From positions 1,798,001 through 1,862,000 of the forward strand of contig NZ_CP092123.1 of NCBI RefSeq assembly GCF_022343685.1: a stretch of 64,000 bases of DNA, read 5' to 3'. The position numbers and the translations under genes were made by a program. Shown here one piece after another: positions 43,813 through 53,127 of this stretch; position 1 is the stretch's first letter, and every line of letters starts with the position of its first letter. The notes beneath the pieces were generated by a model. The model did no database searches. It was not told the DNA's origin and was given only the letters and a program-made list of their open reading frames with translations. This DNA comes from Marinobacterium sediminicola (GTDB lineage: Bacteria; Pseudomonadota; Gammaproteobacteria; Pseudomonadales; Balneatricaceae).

Positions 43813-44897
43813 TGCGCGATAATTGTGCAGATTACCGCCAAATCTTTTTGAGCGGCGCTGCGCTTCTGGATACGCGCGCACCCATCGAGTTTGCCAAGGG
43901 AGCCTTCCCTGAAAGCAAAAACCTGCCGCTAATGACGGATGATGAACGCCACCGAGTGGGCACATGCTATAAGCAGCACGGACAGGATGCAGCCATCAAG
44001 CTCGGGCATCGCCTGGTCGATGGCGAGATCAAGGAAGCCAGGGTCCAAGGCTGGGTGGAGTTCGCCCGGGCCAACCCGAATGGTTTTCTGTACTGTTTCC
44101 GTGGCGGTTTGCGTTCGCGCATCACCCAGCAATGGCTGCATGAGGCCGGTATCGACTATCCAATGATTGTCGGTGGTTACAAGGCCCTGCGTGGTTTCCT
44201 TATCGATACCCTTGATCAGGCGGCTGTGCAGTTCCGCTTTACTCAGCTGGGCGGGCTGACCGGTTGCGGCAAAACAGAACTGTTGCATCAGCTGGGAAAC
44301 GCACTCGATCTGGAAGGTCACGCCAATCATCGTGGGTCCAGCTTTGGCCGTCATGCCAGACCTCAGCCTACACAGATCAATTTCGAAAACGCTTTGGCAA
44401 TCGATATTCTGCGAAAAGCCGACGCAGGCGTAAGCCACTTTGTGGTCGAGGATGAAAATCGCGCCATCGGGAGCTGTCATGTCCCCCTCGAGCTGCATCG
44501 CCGACTCGTTGATTCACCTCTGATCTGGCTGGAGGACAGTATCGAGAACCGCGTCGAGCGCATCCTCAAGGACTATGTCGTTGACCTCTCCGCTGAATTT
44601 ATTGCGCTTGAAGGCGAAATCGACGGCTACTCCGCCTATGCGAAACGCTTGCGACAGAGCCTTAAAAACATTACCAAGCGCCTGGGTGCCGAACGCTATC
44701 AACGCTTGGCTGGCATCATGGACGAAGCCCTGGCTGTTCAGATGCAAACGGGAGATACAGCCCGCCACCGTGACTGGATTTCAGCCCTGCTGAACGAGTA
44801 TTACGACCCTATGTATCGCTTTCAAAGCGAACGGAACGCAGGCAGAGTCATTTTCAGGGGTAACCATGAGGAAGTGCTTGAGTTCCTCAAGCAGTAA
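43812..44897 (+). CDS. mnmH: tRNA 2-selenouridine synthase MnmH (SelU)
   Basis: A 361-residue two-domain protein. A rhodanese domain with catalytic Cys95 in YCFRGGLRSR is joined to a P-loop domain (GGLTGCGKTELL, about 144-152). It replaces sulfur with selenium at wobble uridine of tRNAs for Lys, Glu and Gln. Start overlaps the selD stop by one base. With no selA/selB in the window, tRNA modification is the visible use of SelD product. Confidence 0.94.
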   Translation: MRDNCADYRQIFLSGAALLDTRAPIEFAKGAFPESKNLPLMTDDERHRVGTCYKQHGQDAAIKLGHRLVDGEIKEARVQGWVEFARANPNGFLYCFRGGLRSRITQQWLHEAGIDYPMIVGGYKALRGFLIDTLDQAAVQFRFTQLGGLTGCGKTELLHQLGNALDLEGHANHRGSSFGRHARPQPTQINFENALAIDILRKADAGVSHFVVEDENRAIGSCHVPLELHRRLVDSPLIWLEDSIENRVERILKDYVVDLSAEFIALEGEIDGYSAYAKRLRQSLKNITKRLGAERYQRLAGIMDEALAVQMQTGDTARHRDWISALLNEYYDPMYRFQSERNAGRVIFRGNHEEVLEFLKQ

Positions 44898-44905
44898 CAG
44901 GCAAG

Positions 44906-44980
44906 CGCTACCGGCAAAGGACTGCCTCATCGGCTTTATCGACATTGAACCTGGCGATAAAGCACCACAAGCCGGTAGCG
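44906..44980. terminator. Nested inverted repeat between mnmH and VOC genes
   Basis: Outer arms CGCTACCGGC / GCCGGTAGCG (44906-44915 and 44971-44980) enclose inner arms GCTTTATCG / CGATAAAGC (44933-44941 and 44955-44963). It fills the gap between two convergent genes; it may end transcription, but it has no T-tract. Confidence 0.4.
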
Positions 44981-44990
44981 TGCTGATGCC

Positions 44991-45422
44991 CTAGCCCAGA
45001 TGAAGGTTTCCCTGTTCATCCAAACGCCAGAACGGGTTAAATGCCACCTCCCAGAGGTGACCGTCAGGATCACGGAAATAGCCTGAATAGCCACCCCAAA
45101 ACACCTTTTGTGCTGGCTTGACAAGCTGCCCACCCGCCTCGATTGCACGAGACAAAATCACATCCGTTTCTTCGATGGAGGCCGTATTGTAGGCCAGTGT
45201 AATACCGGCAAAGCCGGGAGGAGCGCATTCCATTTCCGCATCTGCGGCCAGCGCCTCTCGTGGATAAAGGGCAAGCACGAGTCCGTTGAGCTGGAAAAAT
45301 ACAATTTGCCCTTCGCAAACACCGGCTTTCCACCCCATGAACTCATAGAAAGCACGTGCCCTGTCCAGATCCTCCACACCGAGCGTGATCACACTGACAC
45401 GCTGCTGCATTTGAACGCTCAT
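44991..45422 (-). CDS. VOC-family (glyoxalase-like) protein
   Basis: A 143-residue protein with two beta-alpha-beta-beta-beta modules: VSVITLGVEDLDRARAFYEFMGW and AGITLAYNTASIEETDVILSRAIEAGGQLVKPAQKVFWGGYSGYFRDPDGHLWEVAFNPFW. YFRDPDGHLWEV is the typical metal-side motif. Substrate unknown. Follows the MocR gene on the same strand by about 40 bases. Confidence 0.8.
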   Translation of the reverse strand: MSVQMQQRVSVITLGVEDLDRARAFYEFMGWKAGVCEGQIVFFQLNGLVLALYPREALAADAEMECAPPGFAGITLAYNTASIEETDVILSRAIEAGGQLVKPAQKVFWGGYSGYFRDPDGHLWEVAFNPFWRLDEQGNLHLG

Positions 45423-45464
45423 CACTGACTACCTTTGTACTGAATTCAGCCTTTATCGACCTTA

Positions 45465-46874
45465 TCAAAGTATAGGTCCAGCTTTGGCATGCCTGATAAG
45501 TTGGGGCACTTTTGCCAACGCTTCCAGTCGCTTTTCGTCCCAGGGATGGGCAAAACTGATGCGTAAACAGTTGCGATACTGTCCACTCACCGAAAACAAA
45601 GGGCCCGGTGTCAGCACGACCCCTTGTTTCAAAGCCTGATGGTACATCGCCAATACATCAACGTCGGGCGAAAATTCAACCCAAGACGCCAGGCCACCGG
45701 CAGGGCGACTGAACGATTGCACATGAGGCCATCTACTGAGCTCACGCATTAGCTGGTCTCGGCGTGCAGACAGTACACTGCGCTGTCGACGCAGATGGCT
45801 CGCATAACCGCCATCTGCCATGAATTCAGCCACACCCTGTTGGAGATAACGGCTGCTCGCGAGCTGAGTCACCAGTTTCAAATGCTGGATGCGCTCATGC
45901 CAGCGAGCCCCTGAAATCCAGCCAAGCCGCAAATCTCTCGACAATGACTTTGAAAACGAACTGCACAGGATGACCCTTTCTTCAGTATCCAGTGCCTTGA
46001 TTGGAGGCGGTGTCTCAGTGAACCCCGTATCGGCATAGATATCATCCTCAATCACTGCCATATCATGACGACTTGCCAACTCAAGTATCCTTCGCCTGCT
46101 TTGCTCCGGCATCAGCGCCCCACTGGGCGTGGAAAAGGCCGGGGACAGCACGCAGGCCCGGACTTTCCACTTCGTCAATACTTGCTCCAGTGCCTCAGGG
46201 TCCATGCCACTATCGATGGTCGTCGGCACCTCAACAGCCTTGAGGCCCAGTTGCTGCAAGAGTTGAAGCACACCATAAAAGCCGGGAGCCTCTACCGCTA
46301 TCACATCGCCCGGCTCACAGCACGCCATAAGCGCAAGAAAAAGTGCATGCTGGCAACCGGAGGTGATACAGAGCTGATCCCGACCTGTCGACCATCCGCG
46401 CCGGGCAGCATGAAGCGCAAGCTGCTTGCGTAGTTCTGCATCTCCCGCCGGCTGGTCATAGTACTGATGAGCGCTTCCTTTCTGACGCCGCAGGGCACGT
46501 CCTATACAACGATTTAATGACACCATTGCCACTGGCAAGTCACCGGCGTTCAGCATCGGCAAGAGGTCGAAGGCGGCGCTTCTTTGCATGATATCCAGTA
46601 ACAGATCACTGACCGTCACGGGCCTTGGCGGTGCAATTCTGGAAGATACACTGGGAGTATTGGCTGGATGCGTCACGTAATAGCCGGACTTTGGCCGAGC
46701 TTCCAAAATCCCCTGGGCTTCAAGGCGCTGCAGTGCATGCATCACAGTTGCTTTCGACAGCTGCTTGTACTCACACAGCTCTCGTATGGACGGCAGCCGC
46801 TCACCCGGCGGCCATCGCTGATCCCGAATCCCCTGCAGAATCCATTTTTCCAATTGCTGGTAGCGATAGGTCAA
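45465..46874 (-). CDS. MocR-type PLP-binding transcriptional regulator 2
   Basis: A 469-residue GntR-aminotransferase fusion. Winged helix (about 5-70; PSIRELCEYKQLSKATVMHALQRLEAQGILE), aminotransferase domain with AFSTPSG in place of NNPTG and PLP Lys in CSSFSKSLSRDLRLGW. The start is TTG 46874 with GAGGG a few bases upstream; no in-frame ATG lies nearby. Divergent from ccoG, but MocR targets are more likely elsewhere. Confidence 0.8.
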   Translation of the reverse strand: MTYRYQQLEKWILQGIRDQRWPPGERLPSIRELCEYKQLSKATVMHALQRLEAQGILEARPKSGYYVTHPANTPSVSSRIAPPRPVTVSDLLLDIMQRSAAFDLLPMLNAGDLPVAMVSLNRCIGRALRRQKGSAHQYYDQPAGDAELRKQLALHAARRGWSTGRDQLCITSGCQHALFLALMACCEPGDVIAVEAPGFYGVLQLLQQLGLKAVEVPTTIDSGMDPEALEQVLTKWKVRACVLSPAFSTPSGALMPEQSRRRILELASRHDMAVIEDDIYADTGFTETPPPIKALDTEERVILCSSFSKSLSRDLRLGWISGARWHERIQHLKLVTQLASSRYLQQGVAEFMADGGYASHLRRQRSVLSARRDQLMRELSRWPHVQSFSRPAGGLASWVEFSPDVDVLAMYHQALKQGVVLTPGPLFSVSGQYRNCLRISFAHPWDEKRLEALAKVPQLIRHAKAGPIL

Positions 46875-46975
46875 AGCGCCCTCATCTGTTCCTATAAAAA
46901 TTATATTTTTTATACCTGCACCTACCCAGATTACAAGCGTAACCTGCCGATTAAGTTTTCGATTGGATATTCAAG

Positions 46976-48352
46976 ATGGAAAAGATACCGGTTGTTCAGG
47001 TGCACACTCCCGCTTTTGTCAAAGACGGAAAGTTCCATGTTCGTTTGATTGAAGGACGTTTTCAAAATCTGCGCAGACTGACCACCTGGCCGTTGATCAC
47101 CCTGTTTTTTGGTCTTGTTTGGGTCCAGTTTGATGGCAACCCCTGGCTGCTGTTCTCGTTTGAGCAACGGCGGATCCTGCTGTTCGGTTCAGCGCTGTCA
47201 TGGCACGATTTGCCATTACTGGCGGGACTGATGATCGCCGGAGCCTGCCTGCTGTTTTTCATGGCAGTTGCCTGGGGGCGCGTATGGTGCGGCTTTGCCT
47301 GTCCCCAAAGCATCTGGACCTGGCTGTTCATCCGCATTGAAGATGTAACCGAAGGACGCGCCAGCATTCGTGCCAGACATGATCGAAAAGGCCTCACGCC
47401 GGAGCTGGTTTTGCGGCGCGTTACCAAGCACCTGCTCTGGTCATTGCTGTCACTGATAACGGCCATCACCTTTACCGGTTATTTCATACCGGTACGCGAG
47501 ATTGCCGACAGCCTGATTACATTGCAAATGTCACCGGCACTGGCCGGATGGCTGATCATCATGAGCGGACTGACCTATGCCAACGCGGGGCTGGTTCGCG
47601 AAAAAATCTGCCTGCACGCCTGTCCCTACTCCCGTTTTCAGGGCGTCATGTTTGACTCTGACACGCGTACGGTCAGTTATGACATCAACCGCGGCGAACC
47701 ACGCGCACAAAAGCATGACAGACACCCTCAAAGTGGCGACTGTGTTGATTGCGGCCTGTGCGTTCAGGTGTGCCCGGCTGGAATTGATATTCGTAATGGC
47801 CTGCAGGCGGCCTGCATCGACTGTGCTGCCTGTATTGATGCCTGTGACCTGGTCATGGAACGGCTCGACAAACCCGCGGGGCTGATCCGTTTTGCTTCGG
47901 AAACCGAGTTGTCCGGAGAAAAACCTCGCTTTATGCGTCCACGCCTGATGGGCTATGGTTTCGTCCTCATCTTTGCAGTGGCTGCTGTGCTCTATGGTTT
48001 CACCGCTACCACCCATCTGCTTGTCGAAGTCCGGCGTGATCGGCACGCACTGTTTATCCAGCTGGATGAAACGACCTTCTGCAATACCTACCGGGTCAAG
48101 GTCGAGAACTTTGCTGAAGCAGATATGATTCAGGTGTCTGTCACCGGCAATCAAAACTATGAGCTCTTTGGCCCCAGTCAAATCGATCTGAATGAGTCCG
48201 GAGCCGCCTGGCTGCCCTATCGAGTGTGTGCCACTGATATTAACCATCCGCGTTCTGAGCTGGCCTTCAACTTCCGGGGCCATGGGGTGGAAACAACCAA
48301 AAAGACTACCTTTCTCGCAGCAGCCCCGCCAGCTGGACCTCAGGGTAATTAG
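46976..48352 (+). CDS. ccoG: Cytochrome c oxidase accessory protein CcoG
   Basis: A 458-residue protein with about five membrane helices, two [4Fe-4S] ferredoxin motifs (CVDCGLCVQVCPAGIDIRNGL and CIDCAACIDACD), and a C-terminal periplasmic Ig-like domain. CcoG reduces copper for cbb3 oxidase assembly. The cbb3 structural and ccoHIS genes are not in the window. Confidence 0.9.
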   Translation: MEKIPVVQVHTPAFVKDGKFHVRLIEGRFQNLRRLTTWPLITLFFGLVWVQFDGNPWLLFSFEQRRILLFGSALSWHDLPLLAGLMIAGACLLFFMAVAWGRVWCGFACPQSIWTWLFIRIEDVTEGRASIRARHDRKGLTPELVLRRVTKHLLWSLLSLITAITFTGYFIPVREIADSLITLQMSPALAGWLIIMSGLTYANAGLVREKICLHACPYSRFQGVMFDSDTRTVSYDINRGEPRAQKHDRHPQSGDCVDCGLCVQVCPAGIDIRNGLQAACIDCAACIDACDLVMERLDKPAGLIRFASETELSGEKPRFMRPRLMGYGFVLIFAVAAVLYGFTATTHLLVEVRRDRHALFIQLDETTFCNTYRVKVENFAEADMIQVSVTGNQNYELFGPSQIDLNESGAAWLPYRVCATDINHPRSELAFNFRGHGVETTKKTTFLAAAPPAGPQGN

Positions 48353-48468
48353 CCCACACTCTGCCTTGATGCGAGCTTTCACACCCACGTGATCGCTCGC
48401 AATTTTGTTCAATACCCATCCCTGCCCCGCATCTAGACTGCCACAAGCTTAAGAATCGGAGGCAAGCA

Positions 48469-49083
48469 ATGATCAGTCTTATCCTTTCCATGGCGGCATT
48501 TGCCCTCATAGGCGCCATCACCCCCGGTCCGGTTAATATCATCGCCACCAGTTCCGGCGGGACCTACGGCGCGGCACGAACCTGCCCACATGTACTGGGG
48601 GCAACGCTTGGCTATACTGCTGTGGTGCTGACAGCGGGCCTTCTGCTGATCCTTCTGGGTGAGCGCATCACGGGCTTTACCCTGCCCCTTTACTACATTG
48701 GGGGTTTGTTCCTGCTCTACATGGCCTATCGCATAGGCTCGATGAAGCGGATTGGCAGCTCCGATGTTAACTCAATAGCCAAACCGCCCAGCCTGATAGA
48801 GGGCGCACTTGTTCAGGTACTCAACCCCAAGGCATGGATGGTTTCAATGTCTGGTGTTGCACTTTTTGTCAGCAATCAGTCCGACAGCATGCAGTGGCTA
48901 TTGGCATTTTGTGCGATTTCTTTCAGCATGTGTTTTGTGGGAGTAGGGTTTTGGGCATTTGCCGGGCAGGCAATCCAGGGCTGGCTGAACAGTCAAAAAC
49001 GTCAGGTTGCCTTCAACCGACTTCTTGCTGCCTTGCTTGCACTCACGGTACTGACGATGTTCACAGAACAAATGGGAGTTTGA
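48469..49083 (+). CDS. LysE-family amino-acid exporter 2
   Basis: A 204-residue, six-helix exporter with ITPGPVNIIATSSGGTYGAARTCPHVLG and VLNPKAWMVSMSG. GGAGG lies 6 bases before ATG. Immediately followed by an AraC regulator gene (2-base gap), likely its controller. Confidence 0.82.
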   Translation: MISLILSMAAFALIGAITPGPVNIIATSSGGTYGAARTCPHVLGATLGYTAVVLTAGLLLILLGERITGFTLPLYYIGGLFLLYMAYRIGSMKRIGSSDVNSIAKPPSLIEGALVQVLNPKAWMVSMSGVALFVSNQSDSMQWLLAFCAISFSMCFVGVGFWAFAGQAIQGWLNSQKRQVAFNRLLAALLALTVLTMFTEQMGV

Positions 49084-49085
49084 TC

Positions 49086-49916
49086 ATGGCGCAGGAAAGA
49101 CAGAGCACCGACACCATGTATCTCGCCCAGAGCCCCGCATTGCCCTGGGTTGAGATGCGTGCTGCGAACCAGTCGTCAGCCTGCTATCAGGCTCACGCTC
49201 ATGACGAATTTTCGCTTGGTGTAATTGATGCCGGATGCGCCAGCTATCGCAATCGTCAACAGCAGCATCACGCTCATAGAGGCATGCTGGTGACTATCAA
49301 CCCCGGAGATATCCATTCCTGCAATCCTGAAAAGGGCATTTGGTCATACCGGATGCTGTTTATCGACACCCGCTGGCTGGGTGAGTTGCAGTCTGAAATA
49401 TACAGCACACAGAACCTGGACTATTGCCCGTTCAAATCGGACTACATGAGTCAGGATGGCGGCTATCACGCCTTCGATCAGCTGTACCGAAAGCTGTCAG
49501 ACCATTCGCTGGCCATGGCGGCAGAAAGTGATCTTATCGAGTTTCTGTATCCGTTGTTTGAGGGCCACACCGCCATCGAGCATGAACGCTACAAATGCCT
49601 GCCCGAACTGCAGCGCATGAGCGAGCTGATTCTGGATCGGCTGGACGACAACCTGACCCTGGAGGAATTGGGGGCTGTCAGCGGACTGAGCCGTTATCAG
49701 TTAATACGCCTTTTTCGGAAACATTATGGTTTGCCGCCCCATGCCTGGCAGCTGGATCAGCGCATCCGTCGAGCCCGCCAGCTACTCAAGCAGCCCGACA
49801 GCTCTCTGAGTGATATTGCCCAGCAACTTGGCTTTGCCGATCAGGCTCATTTCCAGCGCCATTTCCGCCAGCGTACGGCACTGACACCCGGTCAATTTCA
49901 GGCATTTTTCCGCTAG
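49086..49916 (+). CDS. AraC-family transcriptional regulator
   Basis: A 276-residue regulator. N-terminal cupin (AHAHDEFSLGVIDAGCASY, INPGDIHSCNP) and C-terminal double HTH (about 180-275; TLEELGAVSGLSRYQLIRLFRKHYGLPPHAW and SDIAQQLGFADQAHFQRHFRQRTALTPGQF). ATG 49086 follows the exporter stop by two bases; longer frames overlap the exporter gene. The cupin suggests sensing of an amino acid or small ligand. Confidence 0.86.
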   Translation: MAQERQSTDTMYLAQSPALPWVEMRAANQSSACYQAHAHDEFSLGVIDAGCASYRNRQQQHHAHRGMLVTINPGDIHSCNPEKGIWSYRMLFIDTRWLGELQSEIYSTQNLDYCPFKSDYMSQDGGYHAFDQLYRKLSDHSLAMAAESDLIEFLYPLFEGHTAIEHERYKCLPELQRMSELILDRLDDNLTLEELGAVSGLSRYQLIRLFRKHYGLPPHAWQLDQRIRRARQLLKQPDSSLSDIAQQLGFADQAHFQRHFRQRTALTPGQFQAFFR

Positions 49917-50138
49917 CAAGAGGCAGACTTAATCACCACCCGCGTCCCCTCCGGCATCCCTGTCAGAGACATCTCCGAACCCCGGTTCACCGCCCCCATT
50001 ACGTCTATGTCGTCTGGAAAAACCTCTCCCATTTTTGCGAGAAGTTCTGGCTGGGCGTTGCCTGGGTCTTTGTTTTCGCCATATGACCAACATGACAAAG
50101 ACCAGCACCATTAACAGGACAATCTGAGCATCGTTCAT
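49913..50138 (-). other. Possible small membrane protein in two frames
   Basis: The frame from 50138 gives MNDAQIVLLMVLVFVMLVIW (one helix) then a basic, odd tail. The overlapping +1 frame (50098-49913) gives a natural-looking acidic tail: PELLAKMGEVFPDDIDVMG, then EMSLTGMPEG, stopping at 49913. A single-base error or shift near 50060-50080 (GCGAAAACAAAGACC) would join them. Not recognised; could be two false ORFs. Confidence 0.2.
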
Positions 50139-50229
50139 TGGAAAACCGATTCAGTGGAATGGACACCCCATCATCGCTGATCGTATTCAAGGTGCCAACA
50201 TGGGCCTGCCATTGCCAGGGAGCTGGCAC
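50139..50229. other. Non-coding stretch between AraC gene and ABC terminator
   Basis: Together with 49917-50138 and 50255-50364 this forms a gap of about 450 bases without a firm gene. It shows only the doubtful small ORF and the terminator. Confidence 0.4.
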
Positions 50230-50254
50230 AAAAAATGGAGGCCGAGGCCTCCAT
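50230..50254 (-). terminator. Rho-independent terminator of the ABC importer operon
   Basis: Minus strand: ATGGAGGC / GCCTCCAT stem, loop CTCG, followed by six T (from the A-run 50230-50235). It is about 110 bases past the ATPase stop. Confidence 0.8.
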
Positions 50255-50364
50255 GGAAAGCGGTCAATGAGGGAGTGCCGCTCGTCAACCCTGACTCCAC
50301 GACCAGGATCGGATACGTGAAGTCAGTGAAGCCTTGTCTGACCGATACAATCGGCCGTTGCTGT

Positions 50365-51168
50365 TCAGGTGCCCAGCAAGAGTTTGTCGTCGTCCAGTTC
50401 CTCGCCATCGGGACGGATCTGGGCAAACAGGTTCAACAGGTCCTTGACGCCATAGTTACTGCGCTCATCACCTTGAAGGTCAAACGCCACCTGCCCTTCG
50501 TGCATCATGATCGTCCTTGTGCCGTGATCCAGCGCCTGGCGCATGGAGTGCGTCACCATCAAGACCGTCAGTTTTTTCTCCGCTACGATCTGATCGGTAA
50601 TGTCCATCACCAATGCAGCCGTTTTCGGATCCAGTGCTGCCGTATGCTCGTCCAGCAGGAGGATCTTGCTCGGCTGCAACGCGGACATCAGCAGGCTTAC
50701 GGACTGGCGCTGACCACCGGACAACAGCCCCATTTTGGCATCCAGTCGATCTTCCAGCCCTAGGTTCAGGCGTGACAACTGTTCGCGGAACAGCTTGCGC
50801 AAGCCTTCATTCAGCGCCAGTCTCAAACCACCTTTCTGACCACGACCGTAGGCAAGCGCCATGTTCTCTTCGATGGTCATGTCTCCACAGGTGCCTGCCA
50901 GCGGATCCTGGAATACACGCGCCACGTCCCGGGTCCGCGCAGCAGCCGACAATGATGTGACGTCACGATCATCGAAGTGCAGTCGACCCGAGGAGCTGCG
51001 AATGTCCCCGGCGATGGTGTTAAGCAGCGTCGACTTGCCGGCGCCATTGGAACCGATCACGGTCACGAATTCGCCCTGGGGGATAGTCAGGTTGACGCCT
51101 CGCAGAGCACGCTTTTCGGTTGCCTGTCCCGCATTAAAGGTCACTTTAAGATGTTCGCAACGAATCAT
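50365..51168 (-). CDS. ABC importer ATP-binding protein
   Basis: A 267-residue ATPase. Walker A GSNGAGKST, Q-loop VFQDP, signature LSGGQRQSVSLLMSAL, Walker B ILLLDEHTAALD, switch His VTHSMRQA. The H-T-A-A-L-D loop (E-H-T) is typical of the partner of PF04392 binding proteins. GGAGGTGA precedes ATG. Overlaps the permease gene by 4 bases. Confidence 0.85.
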   Translation of the reverse strand: MIRCEHLKVTFNAGQATEKRALRGVNLTIPQGEFVTVIGSNGAGKSTLLNTIAGDIRSSSGRLHFDDRDVTSLSAAARTRDVARVFQDPLAGTCGDMTIEENMALAYGRGQKGGLRLALNEGLRKLFREQLSRLNLGLEDRLDAKMGLLSGGQRQSVSLLMSALQPSKILLLDEHTAALDPKTAALVMDITDQIVAEKKLTVLMVTHSMRQALDHGTRTIMMHEGQVAFDLQGDERSNYGVKDLLNLFAQIRPDGEELDDDKLLLGT

Positions 51169-52070
51169 GCTTCACCTCCATTCGCCGCCTTGCGTGCTTT
51201 CCACTCACGACGCAGATGCGGCAGGATGAGTGCCAGACCCACCAGTACCGCAGTAATCAGGTTGAGGTCAGATGTGTTGAAGCCGATAAAGTCGGCATTC
51301 AGGGCGACCGATACTGCCAGTCGATAGAGCAAGGAGCCGACGATACAGCTGACGACGATCACCAGCATGGAGCGGCTGTTAAACAGGCTCTCACCCACAA
51401 TGACTGCCGCCAGGCCCACCACAATCGTACCGATACCCATTGTGGAATCGGCAAAACCGTTGGTTTGTGCAAATAGAGCACCTGCAAGCGCCACCAGACC
51501 ATTGGACAGGGCCAGACCCGCGAAAATTTTCTGATTGATGACGATGCCATTAGCCTGTGCCATTCGGGGATTGGCACCGGTTGCACGCATGGCCAGTCCG
51601 TACTGGGTCTTCAGGAACCAGGCCAGAAGCAGTCCAATCGCAATCACGACCACCGCGACAAAGATCACTTTCAGGTACATGTTGGGAATGCCAAGCGACT
51701 GAAAGGGTGAAAGCACGGTGGGCTCAGTAATCAGCGCCAGATTGGGTTTGCCCATGATACGCAGGTTGATGGTATAGAGCGCCGTCATGGTCAGGATACT
51801 GGCCAGAAGGTGCAGAATATTGAAACGCAGGTTCAGCCAGGCCGTTACCAGCCCGGCAGCAGCACCGCCGATGACGGCACAGACAGTAGCAACATAGGGG
51901 TTTATCCCGGCAATGATCAGAGCCGCAGCCAATGCAGCCCCCATCGTAAAGCTGCCATCAACTGTCAGATCGGGAAAATCAAGCACGCGGAATGTCAGGT
52001 AAACACCGACCGCCACAAGACCGAATATAAAACCGATCTCCAGTGTGCCAAGAAAAGAGAAGAGAGACAT
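51165..52070 (-). CDS. ABC importer permease
   Basis: A 301-residue BPD_transp_2-type permease with 8-9 helices (FSFLGTLEIGFIFGLVAVGVYLTFRVLDFPDLTVDGSF). The VLDFPDLTVDG motif fits the TrpY-like group. ATG 52070 preferred: GAGG nine bases upstream, in place of ATG 52118. Confidence 0.83.
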   Translation of the reverse strand: MSLFSFLGTLEIGFIFGLVAVGVYLTFRVLDFPDLTVDGSFTMGAALAAALIIAGINPYVATVCAVIGGAAAGLVTAWLNLRFNILHLLASILTMTALYTINLRIMGKPNLALITEPTVLSPFQSLGIPNMYLKVIFVAVVVIAIGLLLAWFLKTQYGLAMRATGANPRMAQANGIVINQKIFAGLALSNGLVALAGALFAQTNGFADSTMGIGTIVVGLAAVIVGESLFNSRSMLVIVVSCIVGSLLYRLAVSVALNADFIGFNTSDLNLITAVLVGLALILPHLRREWKARKAANGGEA

Positions 52071-52155
52071 AGCAGATACCTCGACAGGTGCCACAGTCCG
52101 GCGCAGCCTGGTCATCACGAGCGCCTCGTGTGCCAGGCAACACCGGAAAGGGTTT

Positions 52156-53127
52156 TTACTGAATCACTTTTGTAGCGCGCTCAAGCACGGACTGAGGAAT
52201 TTCGACCCCCATCAGACCGGCCATTTTGGTATTTACGAACAGGTCAGAGCCAGTCGCGACGCGTACCGGGATCTCCCCTGCCTTTTCTCCCTTGAGGATG
52301 CGCACAATCACATCACCTGTCTGGCGACCGATATCATGGTAATTGAAACCAAGCGCTGCAACCGCACCACGCTCAACTGAACCGGTATCACCCGAGAACA
52401 CCGGGATACGAGCATCGATGCCTACTTTTACCACTGACTCAAGCGCTGTCAGTATGGTGTTATCGGTTGGGCAGTAAATTGCATCTACATCGCCAATCAG
52501 CTTCTGAGTGGCCATCATGACATCGGAGGACTTGGGAGCCGGTGCTTCGACAATCTCGATACCCTTCTTGGCCGCTTCCTCCTTCAGCAGTGCAACGATT
52601 GCCACTGCATTCGGCTCACCCGGGTTGTAGGGAACGCCCAGTTTTTTCATGTCAGGCAGAAATTCGCGCAGCAGATCAAGGTGCTGAGCAACCGGAGTCT
52701 TGTCGGACAGACCGGTGACATTGCCGCCCGGCGCTTCATAGTTGGAAACCAGCTTGGCAGACAGGGGATCGGTCACAGCAGAAAAGACCACTGGAATATC
52801 CTGGGTGGCACTGACCAGACTCTGCGCCGAGGGCGTAGAGATACCCACGACAACGTCAGGCCCTTCGCCAACCAGTTTACGTGCAATCTGCGCCGCAATG
52901 GCCGGGTTGCCCTGTGCGCTTTCATAGGTAAATTTCAGGTTGGATTCGTTATACCCGTTCTCTTCCAGGGTTTGCTTGATGCCGTCTCGTACTGAATCCA
53001 GTGCGGGATGTTCGACAATTGCAGTCGTTGCCACATAAACCGGTGCCGCATGGGCCGTGGTCATGGTCAAAGCGGCAGCTGCGATGGCGGTGCTCATCAG
53101 TTTTTTCAGGGTCATGGCAGGTTTCAT
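52156..53127 (-). CDS. ABC importer substrate-binding protein (PF04392 type)
   Basis: A 323-residue periplasmic protein; signal cleavage near TAHA|APVYV. Motifs: TTAIVEHPALDSVRDGIKQTLEENGY, PDVVVGISTPSAQSLVSATQDIPVVFSAVTDP, VSNYEAPGGNVTGLSD, YCPTDNTILTALE. This family includes TrpX-like aromatic amino acid receptors; ligand here unknown. ATG 53127 has GGAG 9 bases upstream. Confidence 0.83.
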   Translation of the reverse strand: MKPAMTLKKLMSTAIAAAALTMTTAHAAPVYVATTAIVEHPALDSVRDGIKQTLEENGYNESNLKFTYESAQGNPAIAAQIARKLVGEGPDVVVGISTPSAQSLVSATQDIPVVFSAVTDPLSAKLVSNYEAPGGNVTGLSDKTPVAQHLDLLREFLPDMKKLGVPYNPGEPNAVAIVALLKEEAAKKGIEIVEAPAPKSSDVMMATQKLIGDVDAIYCPTDNTILTALESVVKVGIDARIPVFSGDTGSVERGAVAALGFNYHDIGRQTGDVIVRILKGEKAGEIPVRVATGSDLFVNTKMAGLMGVEIPQSVLERATKVIQ

